Below are positions 21,710 through 59,740 of a stretch of DNA of 64,000 bases, one piece after another. Below the pieces are notes generated by a model. That model had not been told where the DNA came from and ran no database searches. It saw only the letters and a list, made by a program, of their open reading frames with translations. Origin of the DNA: Salvelinus alpinus (Eukaryota; Chordata; Actinopteri; Salmoniformes; Salmonidae); contig NC_092091.1 in assembly GCF_045679555.1 (NCBI RefSeq), positions 10,813,918 to 10,877,917 of the forward strand. Reading direction: 5' to 3'. Made by a program: the position numbers and the translations under genes. Every line of letters begins with the position of its first letter. The first letter of the stretch is position 1.

Positions 21710-22954
21710 GCTCTGCAGTTCCTCCGCCGCCTCCTTTCCGACAAGGGCGTGAAACTCTGGGATAGCTGGGACGGACACACAGACAGACACTACTAACACA
21801 CTTTAATGCACTGCGCCCCCAAAAATGTATCTATCAGCACTTTACTCATTGCGCACAGCTCCCCCGCCAGGCAGTGTGTTTGCGCGGGGTGGGATATAGG
21901 ATTCCTATTTCTTTGTGCGATTAGCGGTTAAGAAACAAAACAAAACAGCTACTGCAGCATTTTTCTTCTATAAATCGCAAGTCTCATACTTTACTTTTGA
22001 CTATTTGTATTTGTGAATGTGATGCTCGCACTGTAGAGCCCTTCAAATTGACCACCCGCCAACGTGGCTGGTGAAATAGACATTCTTACCCGCCAATATC
22101 TAAAGCTACCCGCATTCAGCGGATGTTAACTTTCATGCCATGTATGCCACTCACATTTGAGAAAGCCAATGATCTCTTCCACAGGTCTGAAGCCACAGAG
22201 GCCTTCAAATTGAGGAAGGAGGCCTTCAAATTGAGTAAGTGCGATGGCCATCTCAGGCTTGTGGTTGTTGTCAGGGTAATGTTCTGGAAACTGGGCATGG
22301 AGCCATCCAGCCAACTCCTGATGTGTGGACCAATTGGGAAAGGACAATATGATTATCAAAATGAAAACAAATGAAGAACACACACCATTTATACTTGAGA
22401 TAAATAAATGTAAACCCCTCCTCCCTTTACTCTGGTTTCCGGGTTATTTAGTAGCCACTGAACGAAAGAAAAAAGGTGAGATACAATCTGAATTTTGTTC
22501 AATAAGAAACGCTTGTTAACTTTTTTGCTACAGCGTGTCCTAATGAACACTTACCCTGTTGGGATGAGCCTGTACGGACAGAGCGGTGTTAACTGACAGG
22601 ACCTTGAAGAGGAAGGGCAGCTGGCCATGGAAAGTGTCTTTGACCTTTGACCCCAAAGCATGCCGGGTGGTCTGCGATCCACTGGCCCAGCGTCCTCTGT
22701 CCTGTTGTCCTTGATGAGGGCGTCTCCTTTGGGGTGAGCGCCCATCCACAGCTGACGGAAAACAGAAGGTGGGGCCTCATTACTGACCAAGAGGAGCTGT
22801 TCTTTGTTTCCAACCATTAACATGTCTTTGTAATTATACTTTTTTCTGATCAGTTGTTTATTCGGTTTTTCGAAAACTATGATGAAAACAGACACCTTGT
22901 ATCAAACAAAGTAACATGCAATGAATGGACAAACAGGATATGAATTTCATACTT

Positions 22955-23365
22955 TTCTTTGACCTTTTATTTAACTAGGCAAGTCAGTTAAGAACAAATT
23001 CTTATTAACAATGACGGCCAATCGGGGGAACAGTGGGTTACCTGCCTTGTTCAGGGGCAGAACGACAGATTTATACCTTGTCAGCTCGGGGATTAGATCT
23101 AGCAACCTTTCAGTTACTGGCCCCAGCGCTCTAACCACGAGGCTACCTGCTAACTATGAGGCTACCCGCTAACCACGAGGCTACCCGCTAACCACGAGGC
23201 TACCCGCTAACCACGAGGCGACCCGCCAACCACGAGGCAACCCGCTAACCATGAGGCTACCCGCTAAAAACGAGGCTAACCACGAGGCTACCCGCTAAAA
23301 ACGAGGCTACCCGTTAACCACGAGGCTACCTGCTAACCACGAGGCTACCTGCCGCCCCATACAAT
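22955..23365 (-). repeat. HpaI-type SINE whose tRNA-head terminus has expanded into a 19-bp tandem array
   Basis: The SINE begins near 22960 ('ccttttatttaactaggcaa') and has the GTTAC/HpaI-like region and the tRNA-like stretch. At about 23135-23345 the last bases of the tRNA-like head, 'taaccacgaggctacccgc', recur about a dozen times with variants, and the array then ends in the normal 'gccgcccc' terminus. It lies in mpi intron 2. Confidence 0.85.
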
Positions 23366-23644
23366 ACAGTTCATACAGTTCAGTACAATGATCTTCAATG
23401 CATAGGAGGTAAACCTACGTGTCATCCTAGTTTTGTACCAGAGGATTGACTCAGACAGGCTATCAGCTATGGATGATGATGATTGCCGAGTTTGAAAATA
23501 AAATCTGCCCATTCATCACTGCATTGGACTTTGTGTTTCACACTGATAAAATGTCACCACTCCCATACTATTGACCTTTATGACGCTGTGACGCTGTAGC
23601 TAAATAAATAATGACTTGTGACAGGACAGGCATTGAAGGAGCTT

Positions 23645-23870
23645 CATTTGTTTATTTAACCTTTAGTTAAATAACAAGGCAAGTCCGTTAAGAACAAATT
23701 CTTATTTACAATGACGGCCCACCGCGGCCAAACCCTCCGCTAACCCGGAGGACACTGGGCCAAACGTGTGCCGCCCTATGGGACTCCCGATCACGGACGG
23801 TTGTCTGTAGTGACGCCTCTAGCACTGTGATGCCTTAGACCGCTACGCCGCTCAGCCAAAGTCCTGAAGG
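23645..23870 (-). repeat. SmaI-type tRNA-derived SINE
   Basis: Reads 'ttatttacaatgacggccca', then 'tatgggactcccgatcacgg', then 'ccttagaccgctacgccgc', the reverse complement of the second major salmonid SINE type. It shares its 3' tail with the HpaI type. Confidence 0.75.
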
Positions 23871-23989
23871 GACCGATCCGTGAAAACCAATCTGCAGGAC
23901 AGGAATAATACATTGTCGGGAGAAAATCACTACCTATTGCATATCCCAACTCCACCTTCAGAGTGGGGTCACATCACAGGCATATTTTA

Positions 23990-24075
23990 CACATTGCCGT
24001 CTCGTGGATTCGAACAAGCAACCTTTTGGTTACCAGCAAAACACTCTAACCGCTAGGCTACCTTCCACCCTATAC
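23990..24075 (-). repeat. Truncated SINE head
   Basis: 'gtggattcgaacaagcaacc' and 'taaccgctaggctacc' match the tRNA-like head of the HpaI-type SINE. The tail is missing. Confidence 0.6.
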
Positions 24076-24292
24076 CTTACTGCAGGGTGCCCCAACGAGC
24101 GGTCCGTGGGCCAAATGGTAGTATATATATTTTTTTCATTTTCATTGTTGGACATAAAAGACTGTAAAAACACCAAGAATTGAGCTACAAGTGATTTTAT
24201 ATACAAATGTAAACAAGGTTTGAAATTATTGTGTTTTAGTCTATCTGTTTGGGCTTCCTGCAGTCAATTTATAGTCTACACATTTTTTGTAA

Positions 24293-24770
24293 TTATAAAC
24301 TGGGTGGTTCGAGCCCTGAATGCTATTGGCTGACAGCCATATCAGACGATATACCACGGGTATGACAAAACATTTATTTTTACTGCTTTAATTACATTAG
24401 TAACCAGTTTATAATAACAATAAGGCACCTCAGGGGTTTGTGGTATATGGCCAATATACCACGGCTATATCCAGGCACTTCACATTGCGTCTTGCACAAG
24501 AACAGCCGCTCAGGGCAGCAGGTATCCTAGTGGTTAAAGCGTTGGGGCCAGTAACCGAAAGGTTGCTAGATCGAATCCCCGAGCTGACAAGGTACAAATC
24601 TGTCGTTCTGCCCCTGAAAAAGGCAGTTAACCCACTGTTCCTAGGCCGTCATTGTAAATAAGAATTTGTTCTTAACTGACTTGCCTAGTTAAATAAAGGT
24701 TAAATATTAACTATATACCACACCCCCTCAGGTCTTATTGCTTAATTATGTCCCGGTACCCGACCATATG
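24293..24770. repeat. Salmonid foldback repeat split by a SINE
   Basis: 'ggttcgagccctgaatgcta', 'ggtatatggccaatatacca' and, after the insertion, 'ctatataccacaccccctca' belong to one common inverted-repeat family. The middle is interrupted by the forward HpaI-type SINE at 24515-24706. Confidence 0.65.
24515..24706 (+). repeat. HpaI-type SINE, forward orientation, nested
   Basis: tRNA-like head 'tagtggttaaagcgttgggg', box B 'ggttgctagatcgaatcccc', GTTAAC near 24627, and the tail 'tgcctagttaaataaaggtt'. It is inserted inside the foldback repeat at 24293-24770, so it is the younger of the two. Confidence 0.8.
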
Positions 24771-25154
24771 CTTAAGGGGAAAAAATCATCCCACGGCTGA
24801 ATCTAGTTGGTGATCCCTGGAATGTCAATGTAAAGAATATAAATGTCACCTCAGCATAATGTTTGTCTGCTTCAATGACAGTTGAAGTATCCCCACCAAC
24901 AACCAGTTTGGCCACCTCACTGGTGGCCAACCTTACCCCATGCATAATTCTGTACCGCACAGGATAGTGGAAATACTGTAACACGAAGAAAACAGTGCCA
25001 CAGTCAATCATTTTTCAATATAAAACAACATGCACAGTATGACAGGAAATTGCACTTTTGAGTAAGTCCCTCTGCACTGCAACATTCATTGAAAGCAAAA
25101 CATCAACTACTTTCTAGGTTTGTTTACACTGAGGTCAGAACGCAAACATTTTTT

Positions 25155-25366
25155 TGTTATTGAACCTTTATTTAACTAGGCAAGTCAGTTAAGAACAAAT
25201 TCTTATTTACAATATTATTGACAAACCCAGGGTAGGCTGTGCGCCGCTCTATGGGACTCCCAATTACGGCCGGATGTGATGCAGCCTGGATTCGACCCAG
25301 GGACTGCAGTGATGCCTCTAGCACTGAGATGCAGTGCCTTAGACCGCTGCGCCACCCGGGAGCCCC
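25155..25366 (-). repeat. SmaI-type tRNA-derived SINE
   Basis: Tail 'cctttatttaactaggcaag', then 'tatgggactcccaattacgg', then the head 'cttagaccgctgcgccaccc'. The CCCGGG at 25358-25363 lies at the very end of the head. Confidence 0.75.
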
Positions 25367-25464
25367 TCATGGTTACATTAAGACACCATGGAGCCGGCGC
25401 GAGATATGAGTCGGAAAAAGTACCTTACTGCAGGGATGGGATATGCCACTGTAATCCAAATTAA

Positions 25465-26075
25465 AATCAAATCACCGTTTATTTGTCACATTCACCGAAT
25501 ACAACTGGTTTAGACTTTACTGTGAAACGCTTGCTTACGAGCCCTTTCCAACAATGCAGAGTTTAAAAATAATAATACACATAAAATAGTAACACAAGAA
25601 GAATAAAATACACAAGCATGGAGCTATATACAGGAAGTACCAGATCAATGTGGAGCTATATACAGGGAGTACCAGATCAATGTGGAGCTATATACAGGAA
25701 GTACCAGTACCTGATCAATGTGGAGCTATATACAGGAAGTACCAGTACCAGATCAATGTGGAGCTATATACAGGGAGTACCAGATCAATGTGAAGCTATA
25801 TACAGGAAGTACCAGTACCAGCTCAATGTGGAGCTATATACAGGAAGTACCAGTACCAGATCAATGTGAAGCTATATACAGGGAGTACCAGTACCAGATC
25901 AATGTGGAGCTATATACAGGAAGTACCAGTACCAGATCAATGTGGAGCTATATACAGGGAGTACCAGTACCATATCAATGTGCAGAGGTATTTAAGGTAG
26001 ATACGTATGTACATGAAGGCAGGGTAAAGTGACTAGGCAACAAGATAGATAATAATAAGGTATCTGAGGTAGATA
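25465..26075 (-). repeat. RSg-1-like tail with internal 32-38-bp tandem expansion
   Basis: The family start 'aaaatcaaatcaccgtttat' is followed by 'gtagactttac' and an array at 25618-25985 of 'gtggagctatatacaggga' units separated by 'gtaccagatcaat' with optional 'accagt' additions. The same region at 6400-6430 is single copy, so the array grew from part of a dispersed repeat. Open frames across it are repeat artefacts. Confidence 0.8.
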
Positions 26076-27517
<1,442 letters not shown>

Positions 27518-28065
27518 TATGTACATGAAGGCAGGGTAAAGTGACTAGGTATCAGGCTAGATAATAAAGTATTTGAGGTAGATATGTACATGAAGGCAGG
27601 GTAAAGTGACTAGGCATCAGGATAGATAATAATAAAGTATTTGAGGTAGATATGTACATGAAGGCAGGGTAAAGTGACTAGGCATCAGGATAGATAATAA
27701 TACAGTATTTGAGGTAGATATGTACATGAAGGCGGGGTAACGTGACTAGACATCAGGATAGATAATTAAGTATTTGAGGTAGATATGGTATTTGAGGTAG
27801 ATATGTACATGAAGGCAGGGTAAAGTGACTCGGCATCAGGATAGATAATAATAAAGTATTGGCTAAGTATTTATGGATTAAATGAAGGCAGGGTAAAGTG
27901 ATTAGACATCAGGATAGATAATAACGTATTTGAGGTAGATATGTACATGAAGGCAGGGTAACGTGACAGACATCAGGATAGATAATAATAAAGTATTGGC
28001 TAAGTATTTATGGATTAAATGAAGGCAGGGTAAAGTGACTAGGCATCAGGAAAGACAATAATACA
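27518..28065. repeat. About 67-bp minisatellite derived from the RSg-1-like tail
   Basis: Seven or so units built on 'tacatgaaggcagggtaaag', 'tgactaggcatcaggatag' and 'ataataaagtatttgaggta', with deletions in some copies. The Sleeping-Beauty-type element was inserted into this array, since its left-hand unit lies at 25990-26075. Confidence 0.85.
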
Positions 28066-28743
28066 AGTAAAATAAAGAACAGAGCAGCAGCAGCAAATGA
28101 TGAATTTGGAATTGCAGTGTCAGCTCCTTCGTTCAACACCAAGTGCCATTCCATAATGGCTGCTGTGGCTACTGGTAGCTAGCATTAGGGCAACAAGGGC
28201 AGTTTTCCAGGAAAACTAGCAGTATTTCAATCTTCTCGATGGAGCAGTGTAGATTAAAGGTACAATTTGGAGTACAGTGGCATATCCCATCACTTCATTG
28301 AGATACCCGTATCTCACGCCAGGCTCCAAGGTGTCTTGGTGTAACTGTGATTGCGTTCTGACCTCAGTGCAGCTCAGTGTAAACAAGCAACGGTAGGGTA
28401 GGTATCTTCTGGCAATAATGTTATTGAACCCCAAACAACCATTTGAAGGCAAAACATCAGATACTTTATAGGTTAATGAACCCAAACAACCATTTGAATG
28501 GAATGGAATACATGCATGTGTCTCCTATGAATTAATGCGTTTGTATTTTCTGAATACTTAAAAACACATGCGAATTAATGAATGTGTGTGTTCTTTAAGA
28601 TGGTACGCTCGCGTGCTGTGTTTGTTACCGATGCGCTTCTCTTTGATTCGTTCTATATTGGCGACTTTGTCGCTACATGTGAAAGTGTCATTTAGGGTAT
28701 TTTATGGATTAAATCAATACAAAAAGGGATAACTATGTCTCAC
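28066..28743. other. mpi intron 1, no element recognised
   Basis: No coding signal and no clear transposon. Two short related stretches ('aacccaaacaaccatttgaa'-like) at about 28425 and 28475 hint at a local duplication. Confidence 0.4.
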
Positions 28744-28759
28744 CTCTTACTTCCTCCAT

Positions 28760-29159
28760 CGCTGGAGCGTCAGCGGTCACAGTAGTTCTGACGTCATGAT
28801 ATGCTATGGGCTCATCCTTGTCACTTTCAAACCACATTTACGTCTATATTTTCTCTGCTATAGTTTTGTTCAAATGAAAATAGTTTTTTCTTATGAAACT
28901 TTGACCTAGTCTACATTAGTTGAGGGAATGTTTCCAAATGATTGTGCTTTTAATTATTGGCCTAGCTAGTGCCATTAATACACATTGAATTGTGTCCTCA
29001 ATTTGGATATTATAAATCTGAGACGTCTGCGTCCCAAAACATCTATTTTTAGTTAAATAAAGGTTCAATAAAAAAATGTTTAAAAATCTACAGATGGCGC
29101 ACTTTACTATCCAAATGACCTAACTGTCATTCTCGTATGTAGCCTATGTCTGCGCACTA
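28760..29159. promoter_or_regulatory. mpi side of the split head-to-head mpi-scamp2 promoter
   Basis: Lies directly upstream of the mpi start codon. A perfect palindromic CRE/ATF site TGACGTCA is at 28789-28796, about 30 bp from the mpi ATG. The other half of the same intergenic segment is 34387-34491. The two were one stretch of about 0.5 kb before the LINE inserted. The last 12 bases (29148-29159) are the left target-site duplication. Confidence 0.6.
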
Positions 29160-29398
29160 GACAAAAGGCCAAGATGGCATCGCTGTGAGAGGGAGTGTTT
29201 TCGCGCTCTTCAAAGCAATATTGAGGGTTAGGTGGTTAACAATCAAATATTGGCTATTAATATTGAAATAAACTAACTATAACTTTTTTTTATGGACATG
29301 GGATAAGTTTAGAGTTAGTTTTTGTCAAGTTGAATGGGAAGAACACGACAGAAAGACAAAAGTAGACGAAATATCCAAGTCTCACAGAAGAGACTGAC

Positions 29399-30224
29399 AT
29401 GATAGCTAGCCACAACAAGGACCAGAGCAGCATGGATACACAAGAAGCCGCGATCTCTAACAAGAGAAAGAACAAAACTGACCAGGATGAAATCCTTGCA
29501 ACCTCTTTACCTCAGACCCCAAGTAAAAATCCTCCGGTGAAAAAAGTAAAAGACGACATCTCCATGTTGGAACTTTTCTCTGCAATCCAGTCCCTGTCTA
29601 CTAAACAAGACGCCACGCTCTCCAAAGTGTCCATCATAGAGTGGGCTACAGAAGAAACATCAAAGAAGATCGATCATTTGTCAGAAACTGTCAATCAACT
29701 ACACAAAATTGTGAGCGAGAACAAGGAAAAGATAACGTTCCTAGAGAATGAGCTGAAGAAAATGCAATCCAAAAATAATGAGCTGTGTGAGAATGTAGCT
29801 GAACTTCAAAGGTACTCGCAGGTGGAATCTGAAAATCCAAGGTGTAAAAGAGGTAGAGGGAGAGGATATTAGAGAAGTAGTTATTAATATCCTGGGAAAA
29901 GTGGCACCATGCATCAAAGACAGGCTAAGAGACGTGATTGATGTGGTACATCGACTTGGGAAACGAAGATCTGATGGACCCCCTCGTAATATCATCTTGC
30001 GCTTAACTATGCGCCATTACAGGTACATCATATGGAAAATGGCCAAGGGGAACAAGTTTCTGGACGAGAAGAAACTCCGCATCAAAGAAGCTCTGATACC
30101 GCAGGATCAGGCTGCCAGAGAGAAACTGGCCGCTGATACAGAAGGCGCGACAAGAGGGAAAGAAGGCGGGGTTCAAGGGCCCACACGCGTTTATCGAAGG
30201 AAGAATGATTACCGTACTGGGTAA
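29399..30224 (+). pseudogene. L1 ORF1 (RNA-binding chaperone-like protein), one frameshift
   Basis: Two adjoining frames (29399-29872 and 29901-30224) make one ORF1. The Lys-rich N-terminus is followed by a coiled coil of about 70 residues around 'TVNQLHKIVSENKEKITFLE', then an RRM-like stretch, then the C-terminal domain with 'LIPQDQAAREKLAADTEG'. ORF1p of L1 elements trimerises and coats element RNA. The break is near 29820. Confidence 0.8.
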
Positions 30225-30464
30225 CTGTTGACATGAACCAAATTGGAACTGTGAGTACTACCATGAGTACAGTTAATGTACTGCCAATAATACATGTACC
30301 GTTCGAACTACAACTGATGAACACTTGCCAAAGAAAAGGAAGTAAATAGATTTGTTATTCTGTTAACCACCGCTACCTCAGCTGAGCGTAGTTTTCCGTC
30401 GAGTAATCCTCTCAAGGTTCACCGTTTTGTTTTATTGTTCATATTAATACTTGTTATCTAATTT

Positions 30465-33400
30465 GTGTTTTTAATTTTTTTAATGCAGGAGTTCGTTTTC
30501 AATTCACTCAATATCGTTAGTCTAAATGCTAGGGGTTTGAGAAATCCTACAAAAAGGAAAGCTTTATTTTTATACTGTAAACGCAGTAATGCAGATTTTG
30601 TCCTTCTTCAGGAAACTCATTCGGGTGAAAGTGATTTGAAATTTTGGAAAGCACAATGGGGAGATATGGCCTATTTCAGTCATGGATCAAATCATTCTGC
30701 TGGTGTTTTGACACTTATTCACAAGTTTAAAGGTGACATTCTAGAATCCACATCTTCACAAGACGGCAGATGGGTCATAGTAACTGTTAAACTTGACAAT
30801 GCTATTTTCATCATCTGTAATGTATACGGACATAACTCACATGCTCCTAATAAGACCCTTTTTACCCAATTTACCAGGAAAGTACAGGATTTAAACATCA
30901 AATACTCAGAGGCTTTTCTAATTATTTCAGGGGATTTTAATGAAACACCTGATGCATCTGTTGATCGTTTTCCTCCTAGAACGAGTCAAAGCCCTCAATA
31001 GTAACATTATTACTACATTATGCAAGGATCTCTGTGTTGAGGATGCCTGGCGTTATTTCAATCCGGATGCTAAGGGTTATACCTGGACCAACAAAACTAT
31101 GTCACGTAAATCTAGAATAGATTTATTCCTAATTTCCCCTTTTTTGTTGCAATTTGTTATAGATGTAGATCATCAGTTGGCTCCCTTTTCTGATCATCAC
31201 TTGATTTCCCTGAATTTAGAAGCTACTAAAAAATCAAAAGGCACTCGAGGATATTGGAAATTAAACAACACACTTCTTAAAGATACTGATCTCATTGAAA
31301 ACATCAAATCATTAGCTAAAGATATTTTTGCAAGAAAAGACTTGGGTCATGCAAGTAGATGGGAATTTTTCAAATATAAAGTCAGAGTTGTAGCCATTAA
31401 ACGCGCCAAAGAGCAGATGCAATTAAAGAACCATAGAGAAAATGAGATGATGAGCAAGCTTGACAGTTTTCTAAAGAAAGATAATCTATCTGAAGAAGAG
31501 GAGTCTGTGTTCAGGTCTTTACAACTAGAATTAGAACAGACTTACACGGATCTGGCAAAAGGCGCCTTTGTAAGGTCAAGAGCAAAATGGATTGAAGAGG
31601 GGGAAAGAAACACTAGTTACTTTTTTGCACTTGAAAAGAGAAACTACAAAATAAAATCTATAACTGTACTCAAGATTAACGATGTTTTATGCAAAGATCC
31701 CATTACAATATCATAATTTGTCAATTCCTTTTATGAAAACCTTTACAGCTCTCAATTTCAGGAAGATGGTTGTGAAAGCTACATTTGCCACATTCAGAAT
31801 TGTGTCCCTGTAATTGAGGATGATTTCCACTCAGTTTGCGATTCACCTGTGTCAATTGGAGAAATTCGAGAGGCTCTGAATTCAATGAAAAAAGGGAAAT
31901 CACCTGGCCCTGATGGCCTGTCAGTTGAATTCTATAAGACAGTTTTGGGAGTTGCTAGAAGACCCGATTTTCAATATGTTTCAAGATTGCATTAAAAATG
32001 GGGAAATGGTCTCCACTATGAAACAGGGCCTTATTTCATTGATTCCGAAGCCTGATAAAGACCCTTCTCTCATTGACAATTGGAGACCAATTACTTTATT
32101 AAATGTTGATTACAAATTGATTGCTCTGGTTTATGCCAAAAGATTAAAGAAAGGAATAGATACCATTATAAATGAGACTCAAACAGGATTTATGAAGGGC
32201 CGTCACATAAGCTCTAACATTCGTTTAGTCTTGGACCTTATAGATTATTCAGATGCAATTGACTCAGATGCGGTTGTCCTATTTCTGGACTTCTGTAAAG
32301 CCTTTGACACAATTGAACATGAATTTCTCTTTAGGTCTCTTAAACTTTTGGGATTTGGTGAACATTTTACTAAAGTAATTCGCATGTTTTACAAAGATAT
32401 AAATAGTTCTGTGCTACTAAACCTTAATACTTCCAAAAGATTTAGTATCAACAGAAGTGTACGACAGGGATGCCCAATTTCGCCATTTTTATTAATTTTG
32501 GTTGTGGAACTTCTATCTCTAGATATTCTGAATGATGCAAATTTATATGGCTTAACCATTTTTAACAAAGAAATCAAAATTTCCCAACTGGCTGATGATA
32601 CTACTCTTTTCTTAAGAGACAAAGACCAGGTCGCACATGCCCTTAATGCTATAACGGCATTTTCTATTGCATCAGGATTAATGCTGAATGTTTCTAAATG
32701 TGAAATCTTATGTTTATTTGACTCTGATGATAAAGAAATTGAAAATATTTCTGTAAAGGACTGTGTTAAATATTTAGGAATACATCTGTCAAAAAACCAC
32801 TTAGTCAGACAACATTTGAATTTCTCTCCTAAAATTAAGAGAACTAAAAATATATTTAATAATTGGCTACAAAGAGATCTTTCTATACTTGGGAGAGTAC
32901 TTCTGTCCAAGGCAGAGGGACTGTCTCGTTTTGTGTACCCCTCATTATCGTTATGTGTAAATCCAGCTACTTGTAAAGAGATCAATAAGACCTTTCTTGA
33001 CTTCATCTGGAAAAATAAGTCTCACAAACAAAAAAAATCTGTCCTTTCTAACAAAAGAGCTGAAGGCGGTCTAGAAGTGTTGGATTTTGTTGACATAAAT
33101 AACACTTTCAAGATAAACTGTCTGAAAAAATGTTTGCTCGACTCAATATGGTATTTCATTCCAAATAATGTGTTTAATAAATTGAGAGGTCTTCGATTTT
33201 TACTGAAATGTAATTATATTCCTGAAAGATTACCTGCTAAATTGGCCAGGTTTCACCAACACGCTTTAATGGCCTGGAAAATGTGTTTCCTGCACAATGT
33301 TTCCCCTCATAAAGCTCTTTAGTGGAATAATTCAGACATTACTGTAAGGAATAAGTCATTGTTCTACCCCAGCTGGCATGAGAGGAATATTGACTTTGTT

Positions 33401-34075
33401 CTGGATATTTTCGACAACAAGGGTAATATTCTCACATATGAACAATTTATAACAATGAAAGAGTTTCCAATACCTTTCAGAGAGTTTATTTCTGTGATCA
33501 AAGCCGTTCCTAGTGGTCTAACTACACTTATGAAAAGTCATCTTAATTTTGGGAATGATCACAAAGTTTATCCAGAACTCAGATTGGAAGGCGTGGGCTT
33601 ACTTGAGAAATCTTGTTGTAATAAATATATAAGACAAATTCTTCATTCACAAAACCAACTTACACCGAGAGGAAAGTTTTTCTGGAACATGCTTATTCCT
33701 GACATTGTCTGGAAAAATGCATGGTTAAGGCTTTACAAATACTGTATACCAAACAAAGTTAAAGAAGTGCACTTCAAAATTTTGCATAAGATATATCCAT
33801 GTAACTCTATGATATCCAAATTTGTGGCTATTGATGATATCTGCGTTTTCTGTGAGAATCTGTCTCACTTGTTCTTTGAATGTAAATTTGTGTCAGAATT
33901 TTGGGAAAAACTTGCAAAGTACTTATTTACCATTATGAACACTGCCTATAATTTTAACATAAAAGATATAATATGTTACTATTGCAATGATAACAAAACC
34001 ACTGAAATGATTGTTAATTTTTTTATTCTTGTTGCCAAATACTTTATACACAAACAAAAATTCTATACCATTTAA
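30465..34075 (+). pseudogene. L1 ORF2 (endonuclease, reverse transcriptase), two shifts and two stops
   Basis: The endonuclease lies in 30465-31001. The linker region is at 30940-31716. The reverse transcriptase is at 31913-33322, with the acidic pair visible as ADD at about 32595-32603. The C-terminal region at 33359-34075 is in the same frame after a single TAG. ORF2p nicks target DNA and primes reverse transcription from it. The total of about 1,200 codons is normal for the clade. Confidence 0.85.
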
Positions 34076-34386
34076 TTATCTTATTAAAACACTAACCCTA
34101 GTGAATAACAACAAGAATAACACCTTCATGAATCATTATAATAAGATATTTTCAGAGTGAATATAATTGCACTTAAATTGTTTATTTTTTGTATTTAAAA
34201 AAAAAAAAAAAATTTTTTGTATGTTTGAGCATTGTTAATACCTGTGTTTGGTTTGCTAGACATGTTTGATGTAGCAATGTAAGTTGATTTTTGTATTATG
34301 AATAAAATACATTAAAAAAAAAAAAAAAAAGTAGTTTTTAAATAAGGATGGAGAAAAAAACCAGAAAAAAAAAAGTCTGCGCACTA

Positions 34387-34491
34387 AACTCAATTTCAGG
34401 AAGTAACCAATGAAAGAAAGAGGAGCTGATCAAGCGATAGGAGGTCTATATTGTTTCTAATTTGAGGAGATATTATAAAAACGCTATTAAA
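34387..34491 (+). promoter_or_regulatory. scamp2 side of the split promoter and 5' UTR
   Basis: Only 105 bp remain between the LINE's right target duplication and the scamp2 ATG. An ETS-type site CAGGAAGT is at 34397-34404 and a CCAAT box at 34407-34411. A TATAAAA at 34474-34480 is only 12 bp from the ATG and is probably not a working TATA box. Confidence 0.5.
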
Positions 34492-59117
<24,626 letters not shown>

Positions 59118-59462
59118 ACCCAGGCCGGGCTAACTCAACCCCCAGATACCCCCTTCACCTCCTCCATCCAATGTCCACCACCACACCACCTGTTGGGATG
59201 GATCCCCTCCCCTGCTGTCACCATCCAGTGCAGGTCCCACCATGGAGCTCATTTCATATATGAGCTGTGGTCATCGGACAGCAACAAAATGGTTGCTTGA
59301 GTAGGAAACTGTACCCACTGTGTGTCTTGGGAATTGGAAGCCTGATGTTGTGATGTTCCTCAGTATGTGTTCGTGTGCATCTTTTTTTGCTACGCTCGTG
59401 TATGTATGGATTCTTTCTGTGTGTGTGTGTGTGTGTATGTGGGGGGGGTGTCTTACATGTCT

Positions 59463-59740
59463 GGCCGTTGTAAAGTAACCACCGGTTGAGACTCTGTTGT
59501 AAAGTAACCACCGGTTGAGACTCTGTTGTAAAGTAACCACCGGTTGAGACTCTGTTGTAAAGTAACCACCGGTTGAGACTCTGTTGTAAAGTAACCACCG
59601 GTTGAGACTCTGTTGTAACCACGGGTTGAGATTGTTGTAACCACGGGTTGAGACTCTGTTGTAACCACGGGTTGAGACTCTGTTGTAAAGTAACCACGGG
59701 TTGAGACTCTGTTGTAAAGTAACCACCGGTTGAGACTCTC
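59463..59740. repeat. 29-bp minisatellite (23-bp variants)
   Basis: Units of 'gttgtaaagtaaccaccggt' plus 'tgagactct', about ten copies, some lacking 'aaagta'. It lies about 350 bp after the scamp2 stop codon, probably in the 3' UTR. Confidence 0.92.

Larger units (their letters stand above)
29160..34374 (+). mobile_element. Full-length L1-clade (Tx1-like) LINE, 5.2 kb, with 12-bp target duplication
   Basis: It is flanked by 'gtctgcgcacta' at 29148-29159 and 34375-34386. After a 240-bp 5' UTR, ORF1 (29399 to 30224) has a coiled coil and the L1-type C-terminal domain ('RLGKRRSDGPPRNIILRL'); it has one shift, about 2 nt missing near 29820. ORF2 runs 30465 to 34075. It opens with the endonuclease ('NIVSLNARGLRN', 'LLQETHSG', 'ISGDFNETPDA'). 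The reverse transcriptase reads 'FLDFCKAFDTIEHEF', 'RQGCPISPFL' and 'LADDTTLFLRD', and the C-terminal Cys/His tail is 'CVFCENLSHLFFECKF'. ORF2 breaks are a shift near 30970, TAA at 31714-31716, a shift near 31935 and TAG at 33320-33322. AATAAA lies at 34301-34306, followed by two A-tracts. The element was recently active but is not now. Confidence 0.93.

Noticed and set aside
34474-34480. TATAAAA as the scamp2 TATA box
   Set aside because: It is only 12 bp before the ATG, too close to leave a normal 5' UTR.
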